Source: Pampus argenteus
Lineage: Eukaryota; Chordata; Actinopteri; Scombriformes; Stromateidae
NCBI GenBank assembly: GCA_036937835.1
Contig: CM072871.1
Span: 6,057,501-6,121,500 of the forward strand
Direction: 5' to 3'
Length of the DNA: 64,000 nucleotides
Shown here: positions 52,163-62,952 of the stretch, piece by piece
Layout: the number at the start of each line of letters is the position of its first letter
Position numbering within the stretch: the first letter of the stretch is position 1
Made by a program: the position numbers and the translations under genes
The notes under the pieces: model-generated
Database searches by the model: none
Told to the model about the DNA's origin: nothing
Seen by the model: only the letters and a program-made list of their open reading frames with translations

Positions 52163-54587
52163 CTATCGTGCCTTCGAGTGGCTGTCGTTGTGTCACAGTT
52201 GTGACTGATATGGCTCCATAGTTTGAGGGACTCGTGCAGAGTTCAACACATAAAGATGTGAAGACATTCGAAGACAAACTCGTATCAGCTATTCTAAATA
52301 CTTACAGACGCAGGTTATTGTAGAACATTATATGATGTGCTCTTTTGTATCCACAGTAAATGCAGGTCATGTAAAGCATATCTCACCCTTGGTGAAACAT
52401 TATTTGATCAGATTTTACTAATACCACCGGTCACTAATATTTCATCAAACAGCATAATTTCATCAGTTTGTATGATTCTCTATAACTTTTTTTTTAGTCT
52501 AATTTTAAAATGAAACAGATACACGGTGCTTCTCTTCTTGTGCAGTCATGCCCAGTTATTTGATTGTCATCTGTCTTTATGTCCTTGGCGAAAGTCAAAC
52601 ATATTCAAATCATATTCATATAAAGAACTGAACTGTGGACTAAACGTATGATCTATCACACACAGGTGAGCTCCAGTTTCATGTGTTGTTAATGCTGTTA
52701 TGTCCTTGAAAGGCTCAGAGCACACATAAATACGTACGTATATATTCACTTCAGAAACACTTTACATGCCCACAGTATCATGAAATGTATGTTTTTGGTT
52801 TATTTTTGTTCTCTTGTCATCATCGTCCTCATCATCGCCAGTTTTATCACTGTGTAGTTGTCTTGTCACTTCCCACACTCCTCTCAGTCGTCCTTCTGCT
52901 GCCGTCCCGCTGTTCTGTCTGCTTGTCTGTCTGCGAGTCTGCATGATGTCAGTCTGACTCCATCGTTCCCTCAGATCCAAGGCTTTTATGTGTACGCATG
53001 TGTAAGTACGCTCGCGCACACACATGCACACATGGGTATGTGTGATCTCATCAGTTCCCACCTCCGGTTCTTTAAATCTGATTCCTCTCAGGGCTATTTA
53101 TAGCTGCGGAGGCCCACTCCACACTGAGTTACACATCATGACCTGTGTTGCTGCCCGCCTTTGTGAGGAAGGAGCACACAGCACTTTAAAACGATTTTAT
53201 CAGGTGTGTGTATGTGTGTGTGTCTGTCAGCAGATGGATCTTAGAACTTGCTCACCTGCCATGTGTTCTCAAGGGTTTTAGATAAAATTCACTCATTCTG
53301 TGTTTATACAATATGTAACCTGTTAACAGTATTTTTTACATTCATGTTTGCAGCATATAACTACATTAGAACAATCGCACATAGTACAAATGCAACCAAA
53401 TCCAGGTTTTCATGATGAAGAAAAAAAAAAAAAAAAAAAGATGGCTGAAAGTCCATAAACAGAGCTTAAAGTAAATGTATTTCTCCTCCCAAATACATCA
53501 CATTGGTTTACAAGTATGTTTATTTTACTCACAGCATTAATAAAATATATTTTTTAAATTCAACAGGAACATCTTTTTTTTTTTTTTTTTCTGGAATCAA
53601 TGTCCTTGGAACTATTTATTTGGTAGAAAGTAGTTCACAACGAGGTGTGTGGATTTTACACAGTAACAGGGGAAATACACACACTATTTACTGTTAAAAT
53701 CTTTCAATATAATTTTCCAATGCAGGATACCACTAGAAGTACTAAAATATATTTTATGTATTTTATACCAGACCTTTAAGACTGAGACAGAAGCATAAAC
53801 GTTCATACGTTTGTCAGCTACTTTAGAGACAAGAACAGGTAAAAAACAGAAAGGACAACTGATGGGTCATAATCGTGGACAGACCATGATTGCGGTCAAT
53901 AGTGAGCATACAATGTATAGTGAGGAAACACAGGAAACAATGGCTGATCATGATTATGACTGATCGGATTTCTGGTCCAGGATTGATTTATCCGGACCAG
54001 AAATAGAAATCTCTTCAGACTAATCTAGTACAGTGTATTTACTTCTCAAATGGGAAGAAGCAGGAAAAGCATTAGAAACAAATTTCCTCTATAAAATAAC
54101 CCCACTCTGCATGTTGCATGTATTTGTTTGCGTGCCTGCTCTGCAGAATACTAATGGGCCCCATAGCCTGCATGGCCACGATAATGAGGTTTGTCATGTC
54201 CACAAGGTCTGGTTATATCAGAGAGACAGCGGAGCAAGAACTTAACTGTGCAATGAAACACACACACACACCCCGCACTGTGTGTGTATATGTTCGAATG
54301 TGTCTTACACTGTGTGTTATACATATGCTGGATCAATAGATCAATAAATTCACCGTCTGTGTTGTTTTTACCAATACATGGCGTGGAGCGAAAATAGATG
54401 GGTTGTGTATGGCTCCGTGTGCACAGAAACCTGGGGAATTGATGCTATGTGTCGTGTCCATGACGACAGCCGTGCTTTCGCTCTCTCTGTCGGTCTATTT
54501 CTTTCTCGCTCACTCTCTTTGGCGACAGTTGACAGGTTTAACACAATAGAGCATTTGACTGGGCCTGGCTGTCAGGGACAATCACAG

Positions 54588-54714
54588 CCTCCTCTCCTCT
54601 CCTCTCCTCTCCTCTCCTCTCCTCTCCTCTCCTCTCCTCTCCTCTCCTCTCCTCTCCTCTCCTCTCCTCTCCTCTCCTCTCCTCTCCTCTCCTCTCCTCT
54701 CCTCTCCTCTCCTC
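54588..54714. repeat. (CTCCT)n pentanucleotide satellite-like array
   Basis: About 25 near-perfect units of CTCCT, AGGAG on the opposite strand. It is a pure homopurine/homopyrimidine tract of more than 120 bases and, having no stop codon in any frame, leaves a spurious open frame on both strands. The same unit occurs in a short array at 17984-18026. Confidence 0.95.
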
Positions 54715-56380
54715 ACCCTTTGCGACTCTGCAGGGGTTGTGTGTGCGTACAGGTGTGTGCAGGACAGCCAGATTCATCCTTTGGTATAGGTTGAATAATT
54801 TTGTGCCTTTTGATTAGCTGCTGCATCAGCATATGTGACAGTGTGTTGTCCACTGATACATATAGATATCACCGGATGCAGTAACAGTATTCACCCTTAA
54901 CTACACTGGAATGACTCAGTAAAAATTATGAAACATGAATTGAGTTGCCATTTGGTTTATTCGACAGAGAAGGTAACACGTACAGTAGAGAAAATATCGC
55001 ACATGTTGCAATTAGTAGTTTGTTATGTATTCTACATGCATGCATATAAAAGTGTGAAGTCATTTTTCTGCACTGCAGGCCAGTTAACTCCTCTATATTC
55101 TTTTTACAGACTGAGACACATTTACTTCTAAATTGAACTTGTGACTCTTCAGTTCAGACCTCATCTGGCCAAACCATCAGGACACCCGGCTGTATGCAAG
55201 ACTATATACAGTCCTCACGTAAAGGTTCAGCTAGAGCCTCACCACTGATGAGATGGTGCTACATACTTGGCACCAACTCAAAACTGCCTCCTTCAATTTA
55301 ATGGACGTATAAAGAACGTTTGAATGTCACATAAAAAGCTTTGTATGGCTTTGTGTATCAGTAGCTGTGTGTGAAAGAAAAACCCTGATAGAGAGAGAGA
55401 GAGAGAGTATGTGTGTATATGGTGCATGTTTGAAATACTTACTGTATGTACTGATAAATACTGTATGTACATACTTTAATATACACTGACCTCTACTGGA
55501 GGTTGATTGAAGTTACACTTTCCAGTGACTTTGAGTGTGTGTGTGTGTGTGTGTGTTTCTCAACACATTTCTATATTGTGAATCCTTTCTGCAGCCCTTG
55601 TGTATTTCTTCTTCATCATTCTTGCTCTCCCTCTCTCTCCCTCTCATCCTCCTGCTACTCAGACTCACTCCTGCATTATTTTGTGTTTCTCTTTCCTCTT
55701 CTAAAGTCTGTTGGTCTGTCTTTCCTTCACAACCTTCTTTGCCATTCTCTTTCTTCTCTCCCAGTAGGTTTATAACCATCCAGAACCTGCTCACTGGCGC
55801 TGTAAAATTCAGAGTTCACTCATTCTACATTCGATCCCTGCTATAAATAATACATTGTTTATTTCGAACCCTTCATACAAGACTGCTTTTTTTTTTACTT
55901 TTGTGTTTGCTTGCAGAGTTGAAATTTCCTACATTCGTATCCCTGTATCTCTCAACAGCTTTGTTGCCATTTACTGTAGCTGCACACCTTGTTTACATGG
56001 TGTCCAGGGCCACACATGTCGTTGTTCCACGTGTATTGTGTCTCGCCGTGTGGCATAACAGCAACTACAGCAAATATAACACACTGTTAGTGCACATACT
56101 AGACATAAATGAATGACATAAAGGGCCTCATTCAGACTAGCTGAATAGTTGAATAATTGATAGTAGGCGGCCTTTTGTAAACCACCAACACAGGTGGTGC
56201 GTGATGATGTGTTTGTGTATGAGTTCAAATAGACAAACAAACCATTATGTGTGTGTGTGATTATGTCCCCACAAGGAAAGGAGGACCTGGCTGTGCACCT
56301 GATCATCTGCGACTAAAGCTGTCACATAAAGCACAGACACACGTTCCACTCGTGATAATGATAACTCACTTGTGTTGGGA

Positions 56381-56498
56381 ATGAGGGATTTTGAGTTGTT
56401 GGTCATCCTGAGCAACTCCGCGGAGACCTTTGGAGGTTTTTATGCACTCGTATTCATGTCAATATTCCCATTGTGTTACTGGCTGTTCAGGGCGAAAG
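56381..56498 (+). CDS. Candidate extra first exon encoding a membrane segment (unrecognised)
   Basis: From ATG (G at -3, GGGAATGA) the frame reads 39 codons plus one base into a consensus donor GTGAGTGG at 56499. It starts MRDFELLVILSNSAETF, continues GGFYALVFMSIFPL and CYWLFRAK, then one base of the next codon. Residues about 19-35 form a strong hydrophobic segment capped by RAK. Start, strand, phase 1 and donor match the three recognised KCNIP2 first exons, and it lies between two of them. Membrane-segment N-termini are known for KChIP2x, KChIP3x and KChIP4a, but I see no convincing residue match to those. The frame is open only back to a TAA at 56327, as for a first exon. It may be chance, or an exon of an unknown transcript. 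Confidence 0.4.
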
Positions 56499-58767
56499 GT
56501 GAGTGGCTCTTTCTCAAAGCAGAATGTGAGGAATTAGTCTGCAGTCATATGTGTTGCTTCTGCTTTATGCAACTTTTAGTTAAAGGTTATAATATAATAT
56601 TAATACAGCAGATCAAAACATTAGTGCATTAAAACAGTTAACAGTTATACGTTATATTTATATTATACACAACTAAGGGTGTATATGTACATACGGTATG
56701 TGTTACGGAAAGTTTCCATCAGTGTGTTTGCAGGCGTCTGCAGAGACAGAATAAATGCATGCAAATGGATGTATGGGCGGAATTGGACAATATGGATGTA
56801 AAATGATTGCATTAAATCATTTTACATCATGTTATTCTGTGATACAGCATGTGATCTTCACCCTTCACGCCCACTAGATGTCCCAGTCTTGCTGACCCAG
56901 GATTTAAAAACTGGCACACTCTTTAGTTTTCCAGTCAAACCTTCTACTCTATCATGTTCTATTACTGTACATCTGTATCGATCCTCCGTGCGGCTCAGCT
57001 CACAGTGTGACATGGGAACTAAAGATGACATGTTTGGCCAGACAGCCGTCTTGTTATCGATTCCAAACTAAATCTGTATGTTCATCCCAGCTCTCCTGTG
57101 AAGCATGGCGTCGGGTGAAATTATATGTGTGACAAGTGAAGACTGAGCGGGATCTCTGTAATCATAGCAATTTTCTTGAGCTCTTTTCTCTTCTCAGAAG
57201 TCCTTTGACATGTATGATTTTACGGTGTGTGTGTGTGTGTGTTGTTCTCTTCTTAGCATGGTCAGTCAAGCCTTATTGAAAACAGAGATCAATAGTCATG
57301 TTCTCCAATTAGCACATTCTGTAGATTAGAGAATGTAACATGTGCAGATCGATACAACAAGACACAACCGTGCCAGCGTAACGGTCGTGTAGTTTCGACC
57401 TTCAAATACTGTGGAAAATGTATTTTTATTTATGACAAGATGAGAATGAATCTGTCATAAATCATTATCTGCTGCTTCAAGTCATAATCTACCTACAGTA
57501 TCTACCTAAAGTAGATGAACTCATCAGCGCAAATGTGAACAACACACTCGGACTTCTCCTTAAAATCTTTTACAGTATATTCGGCAGTAGCAGAAATTTG
57601 GAAAAATCAATAGAAAGACAGTGGAAGTGAGCTAATTTGTGTTTTGTTTCAGAGCTGAGTGACTCTAATTGTTTAACATAATAGATCATATCAGAGACAA
57701 GAGAGATTTTTTTTTGGGCTTTTGAAGACTTCATTAGTCTGGGATGTCTCAGCAAGTTCCTTCCACAGACACAAGAGCCAGAGCAACCTCAGGCGCTATA
57801 TATCTATGGATCTATACGTACTGAGAGAGGAGAGGAGCTAAAGCTTGTTGCACTTTCAGATACAGTTTAGCTCTACCCAGAGTTATTTCCTTCAGACCCG
57901 TGGTAAACTTTCTATACCACGTTTACATCACTGTAGCTTTGTGACACGACGCAGAGGAAAGCAGATCTTTAAGCTACCGCTGGCTGATGAGAGAAAATGT
58001 TGTGCTTTTTGTAATCATTGGTCACGCTTCTAGTTGGCTTCCAGCTTATATTCGTGGTATTAGATACTAGTAATAACATTTTGTTGACAGTGACATTGTT
58101 TTGTGCCATGTGGAAGGAAAAAGATAAAATATAAATCACGGGTGAGTAAAAAAAACAAAACCAAAACCTGTTATTCTCTCAGTACCCTCCCATTCGGCAT
58201 TTTTCAGAAGCTCTGCCATTAATAATAGGTCACAGATTTTGCTTCAGGGACCTCCATCTGAAAATATTTTGGTTGTTAGATATGTTTAAGACCAGAATTC
58301 TCTAGTTGTCAACTATAGTTGAGGAGATTTCTGAAGAAATTGGGCGTGAAAGCTGACAGCTGAAGTAAAAAGCAAAGCATTGCTGAAAATGCAGAAATCT
58401 GAAATTATTTTTGCTTACAAAAGCTTAAAGCTCGAATGCATCGCAATGCACTTGTTCAGCATCTCCATCTGTTTGTATGTATGGCGGTGTCTTCAATATG
58501 TCATGCACATTTACATGCAGAGCTTGTGTACCAAATTTCATTGTATTGTAGAAATATCTGGTTATAATGTTGCTGTAGCCAAACACAGCGCTGTGTGAAG
58601 GGAAAACACTTTTACACTGCAGTGTAAAACATTCATAAATTTGGTTATAATTAAATCCACCATTGAAGAATTAACTGCATCAGGTTTGAGTGAATAACCC
58701 TGAATAAAACTCAAGTTTTATTCATGTTTATTTACTCTAAAATAACTGCTCCCTGGAACTCCTTCAA

Positions 58768-58812
58768 GGACTGCCGCGTGTCCCCAGACCACTGGTTGAG
58801 AACCTCTGCTTT
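58768..58812. mobile_element. Possible hAT-type terminus, fragment
   Basis: The words GTGTCCCCAGACCACTGG and GGTTGAGAACCTCTG, read on the minus strand as CAGAGGTTCTCAACC then CAGTGGTCTGGGGACAC, resemble the ends of hAT-superfamily elements, which often begin CAGNGGTTCTCAAC. The opposite end and an 8-bp target duplication were not found, so this is a tentative fragment. Confidence 0.3.
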
Positions 58813-59881
58813 AGAGCTCCAGCATATACTGCAACAGTACCTTCAGAAAACACTATAATAATAATAATATTGGTAATTAGCTGCTGTTTATTTTCTGCCT
58901 TTTCCTTTTGTTCTAACATGGTAAAAGTCTCATTAAAATTAAAATCTGGTCACGAGAATCCTGGAAGAAGAAGAAGAAGAAGGCAGCATAGAAAAAAAAA
59001 AGTTGCTATGGCAATAAGAACAATACAAACAGCATAAACAGACTAAGAAAGCTGTCATAAATTGCACACAAACACTTTCCACAAGCCTTCGCCGTATAGT
59101 GTCAATTTCCAGTTACGTAAGATCCACATCAAGGTATTTTCAAAAGAACCTGCAGAAGCAAAATATAAGACCAAAAGTGTTATTTATGTCAGAGACGCAC
59201 ACACTCTCTGAAGATGAAATGCATCATTGTCTGGAAGACATTTTCAGACAACTATTGTTATATGACACTAAAGAGAGATCTTCAGAAACCTATTTTCTCT
59301 CAGGTGGATATATTTAAGTCAAAATGTTAAACAAACCTGTTGCGCTGTTGCAAGCAAGATTCAATTATCCTTCCTCGTGCTTTTCGATTTATATAGAGTT
59401 AGTCTTGACAACCTTGACCCTGAAAGTGCAAATATCTGCTGCACCTTTGTTTGTGTAAATTTGATGACAGATAGAAGAGGAAGGAAAGTAGCGGAGGAGA
59501 ATTACAAAGAAGTAGAGGACACATCTGCAGGTCCAATTTTCTATCGTGACAGCCAGAATGAGGTGAAAAATCCTCCTGGAGGGAAGAAATGCCGGAAGCT
59601 AATAAAGGATAGATGTGTCCTCCCTCTGTACTTTTGCAGATCGCCACACAGTGGGATCTGACCTTAGTGGCTCAGCTCTTCAGTTTGTCCTTCCTTTGTT
59701 CTTTCATGTTCTGTTTCTGTCTGTCTTCTCTTACTTCTCATTACTCTCTCCTGCCACGATGTCTCATAGCTTCTCCTTTCTATCCCCTCTCGGTTTCTCC
59801 CCTCCTGCATGACAACTCTTCAATAAATAGGTGGGCAGAGAAATCATTTTTAACCAACAGGTCAGGCTCAGATTTCTTTCC

Positions 59882-59887
59882 CTCTCT

Positions 59888-59937
<50 letters not shown>
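59882..59937. repeat. (TC)n microsatellite
   Basis: TC run, imperfect up to 59900 (TCCCTCGC) and then about 17 perfect units. It is a homopyrimidine tract on the + strand. Confidence 0.9.
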
Positions 59938-59943
<6 letters not shown>

Positions 59944-61082
59944 ATTGTGAGTGTGTGGTTCAATATTTCTCTGTTTACATTTACCATGTCTGCAATCGGA
60001 GCTCAGCTTCAATACAGTCAGTATACATCCCTGCCAGAAGAGTAAAGAGAAATGGGCCTGCTGTGGCGTTGTGTTTGTTGCCTTCACACCATGTATGAGG
60101 AGAGTGATTTCACTTTAAGATTAGGTTTCCTGTCACCTTGTCTGACTTGTGTGTTTTTGTGTACTCGTGTGCTTGTGTGTGTGTGTATATGTGCGGGACT
60201 AGACATTATTGGTGACCCGCATGGACCTCGGTGGTGCTGTTCATGTGACAGACTTCTCCGTAATGAGGCACACTGCCATATAGCCCAGTTGAAAATGTAG
60301 AAACGGGAATGTCAACAAAGCGAAAGAGCAGCAGAAGTGGATGCAGACACAGCACATTTGTCACACCCCTGCTGCCTTTTTTTGTTTCATCTTTTCCAAA
60401 GAAAGAGGTAGGAAGGGAGGGATACACAGTTGGAGAATAAGATGAAGAGGGAACATGCCTTTTTCCAATTTTGTTATTTTTGTAGCATGAGGTGAAGTGA
60501 TACTCTCACTGGGAGCCATGCTGGGAGAGGCAGGGCATCCGAATGTGACTGGCTTGTAGTATCCCTGATGTCTAACAGAAAATTAACAAATATCTCAGTG
60601 CTACCTGTTTTAATGTGGTTCTGATCATGTTAGCAGTCCTATTTTTTGTATAAGAATCAGCAGAGCATGTAACACACATAAATAGTTTCTGGCTGCAGCT
60701 TGTTCAGAGTTGTTTGGGAGGAAGCAATTCTAGTTTTGGACTGTTTGAAAATGAATGGCTAAAGCAAAGTTAGTTTTAGTTTCTGGAGAGAGTTGGGGAC
60801 GGTCTGTTTTATTTCAACTTCCCTTGTAATATTAATTGTATAAAAATGAGATCAAATAGTTCCATCAAAAAGTTGAACTTTTGTTTGTGTCATGCAGCCT
60901 TTTAGCCATATGTAGAGAACAACAATGCTGTTTCTTTATCAGGCTCCTCATCAAAATGAATCTGTTTATGATTAATAAGAACTATGTAACAGTTTGCGAC
61001 ACAGTACATGCGCATATTAGCGTATATGGTGAATTAGTAAGTGACTGAATGTCATCTCCCGTCGACAAGAGCTTAAAGATTA

Positions 61083-61423
61083 CAGCCTTATTTCAAAATG
61101 GAAAATTCCTCAAAATTCTACACATAATTCCCCATAATGACCTCATAACAAAAGTTTGTGACTTTTGCAAATGTATTAAAAAATAAAAAAAATGAGAAAT
61201 CACTTGTATATAAGTATGCACAGCCCTTTTGGGCTTTGGTACATTCTGTTTTCACTGATCATCATTGAGATGTTTCTACAGGCTTCATGTCCCAAAAGAC
61301 AACAAAGTATTGAGTAAAGGCTGTGAATACTTATGTACATATTATATTTTTGTTCTTTTGTTTACTAAATTGATGTAGAATTTTGAGGGAAAAATAAATC
61401 GTATGCTTTTCAGAACAAGGCTG
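61083..61423. mobile_element. Tc1-like transposon deletion derivative
   Basis: The left end reads CAGCCTTATTTCAAAATGG, then CCTCAAAATTCTACACATAA, TTCCCCATAATGAC, AAATCACTTGTATATAAGTA and TGCACAGCC. The right end is its inverted counterpart, with GGCTGTGAATACTTATGTAC, GTAGAATTTTGAGGGAAAAA and CAGAACAAGGCTG. These words are characteristic of the long inverted repeats of fish Tc1 elements (CCCCATAATGAC, TACATAAGTATTCACAGCC, TTGAGTAAAGG). TA occurs at both outer edges (61081-61082 and 61424-61425). The transposase gene is wholly deleted; only about 100 bases separate the two arms. The outermost bases of a full element may have been lost, so the ends are approximate. Confidence 0.8.
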
Positions 61424-62379
61424 TAACAAAAAGGGAAAAGGGATGTAATCTTCAGTTCAGCTTTTACCATATATTCAGTTATTACCATACAGTATTAGTT
61501 ATTCTATTTAGGTTTGATTTTAGATGCTTTCCCTTGTTAGACCTTGTACTCATTTATTCATTACTTACAAAATATGGATTTATGTGTTGAAATAATATAG
61601 GACAAATTTAAATCCTCTTTTTCTGACTTTGCAATGCCTGTTGGTAGTTAGCTCTTGATGCGTGACCGTCAATCATTGTTCAAATGATCTAAGTAAGTTT
61701 ACTATATTCAGACAATCATATAAAATGGAGAACAAATAAATTTGAGACAGCCTAAAACATTTTTCTGAGAAAAGGATTCTCAACTAAAGCCAAACATCTT
61801 TTACCAGTTGAGCTCTGATAGCAAAACATAAAAACTGAAGGCGTACAGGCTGCAAAACTAATGCAGTGATCTCTACACAGTCAACCCCTGCAGGAAATGC
61901 AAATTCCACCAATTTTGCAATTAAAAAAAACAAAAAAAACATTTTATCCTTGACTTTCTTCCCCTTGACTTTTGGGGAATTGATAATTTTACAGCAAAAA
62001 AATAAATAAAAATAAAGTAATTCCACAATTGCATCACAATTTTTGGGAAAAGCCGCTGCATAAATGAATTTATTTCCCATTTGAGAAATCTGGCTTTAAA
62101 CACTCTCTCCCAGTTACCAAGGAAACCACATTAGGAAAATCCATGAAGGTAATGTCACTGGGGAGGGAGGGTATGCTCAACTCTCACCCCCCCCAAACTA
62201 TCTCTTTCTCATTGTGTTTGTGTGCGTCTGGCCCACACTCTCTCTCGGTTAGTCTTTCTCCCTCTCTCTCATTTTCTATGCCATCTCCTACTCATCCTCT
62301 CCCCCTCTCTTTATCTACCGCCTCTCTCACTCACTCCCTCTTTCCCCCCTCACAACACTTGCTTCCTGACAACCACTGC
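61424..62379 (+). other. Noncoding, AT-rich stretch
   Basis: No exon or element was recognised. It is AT-rich up to about 62100, then becomes pyrimidine-rich (CTCTCTCCC-type words) from 62190 to 62350, leading into the region upstream of the third KCNIP2 first exon. Confidence 0.55.
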
Positions 62380-62846
62380 CAAAGGACTAGCAGGCGCAGC
62401 ACATCCCCAGATTCCATCACTCGACGGGGAGTGAAAGAAGAAAGAGAGGAGAGGAAAAGAAAAAGAAACATTAAACTTTATCCCGGCACTTTAACTATAT
62501 GCAGTGACAATCTGGAGCTCTGTGTTACAGCCTGTAGCTTCAGCAGTATGGCCTCCACCGGGAGATAAGAGGGGTTGACTGAGGCCAGATTGTGGGCGGC
62601 AGAAGAGAAACGCCCATCAAGCCATTGACCGCGTTGTTACAGGTTTTTTAAATCATCTGTCCTAAGTTTTAAATTGGATGGAAGTGGATAAAAGTGAGGT
62701 AGTAGGTTGAAGACGACTGGGCTACGCTGGGCTAAAGTTGGAAAAGCTGCTCGGGTTGGGTGCAGTCTTGAGTTGCTGGCCGGATTCAGCCTGGCCCGGC
62801 CCGACCTGGCTCAGTATCGGGCGATGACAGACAGTGGTCTCCCAAG
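62380..62846 (+). promoter_or_regulatory. kcnip2: Putative promoter and 5' leader of the KChIP2x-type first exon
   Basis: Precedes the ATG at 62847 and is richer in G, C and CpG than its surroundings (CTCGACGGGG, GGCCGG, GGCCCGGCCCGACC, ATCGGGCGATG). A GC-box word GGGCGG lies at 62594-62599. A short uORF ATGGCCTCCACCGGGAGATAA lies at 62550-62570, relevant only if transcription starts before it. No TATA box is apparent. The boundaries are inferred, and the start site is unknown. Confidence 0.4.
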
Positions 62847-62952
62847 ATGTTGAGTCTGGATGGCTTGGAGATGATTGCTGTACTGGTGGTCATGGGTCTC
62901 TTCATTAAAGTCCTGGAACAATTTGGGATGTTTGAGCCTGTCGGCGGGGAAG
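62847..62952 (+). CDS. kcnip2: KCNIP2 alternative first exon, membrane-segment (KChIP2x-type) N-terminus
   Basis: Reads 35 codons plus one base: MLSLDGLEMIAVLVVM, then GLFIKVLEQFGMFEPVGGE, then a GTAAGG donor at 62953 (phase 1). The mammalian membrane-type KChIP N-terminus, as remembered, reads MNLEGLEMIAVLIV followed by IVLFVKLLEQFG. From GLEM to EQFG 17 of 22 residues agree, and the changes are mostly conservative. Residues about 8-22 form the hydrophobic segment. Such N-termini anchor KChIPs in the ER or surface membrane and slow or suppress Kv4 inactivation, unlike cytosolic forms. This is family knowledge, not shown here. After splicing the junction would read E-D/G next to the common exon. 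The ATG has A at -3 (CCAAGATGT). A similar peptide is also used by other KChIPs, but linkage to exon 1a makes this KCNIP2. Confidence 0.93.

Larger units (their letters stand above)
44334..56380 (+). other. Noncoding intron segment, 44.3-56.4 kb
   Basis: No recognised exon. It contains a CA run at 50384-50432, a GT run at 52112-52158, the large CTCCT array at 54588-54714, a GT run at 55534-55556, poly-A runs near 46624 and 53419, and poly-T near 53574. A low-repeat, relatively GC-rich stretch at about 51255-51470 stands out. A short 11-bp inverted repeat lies at 53968-53978/53994-54004. Confidence 0.55.
56499..61082 (+). other. Noncoding intron segment, 56.5-61.1 kb
   Basis: Starts with the candidate donor GTGAGTGG. 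No recognised exon follows. It contains a GT run at 57226-57242, AAG units near 58967-58982, a possible hAT-type terminus near 58768-58812 and a (TC)n run at 59882-59937. Open stretches near 59.6-60.1 kb are carried by the TC repeat. Confidence 0.55.

Noticed and set aside
52890..52925. Peptide FCCRPAV, loosely like the CC motif of KCNIP2 exon 2
   Set aside because: It lacks the preceding KQRFLKLLP residues and has no acceptor in phase 1 or following donor. Chance match.
54378..54794. 138-codon open frame on the + strand, with an open frame also on the - strand
   Set aside because: Most of it is the CTCCT array, which has no stop in any frame. There is no splice context or recognisable domain.
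59613..60098. 161-codon open frame
   Set aside because: The length is produced by a (TC)n run read as Leu-Ser repeats. No exon borders or known domain are seen.
62143..62568. 141-codon open frame just upstream of the third first exon
   Set aside because: It is low-complexity CTC/TCT sequence read as Ser/Leu/Pro in the presumed promoter or leader, with no donor in a useful phase.
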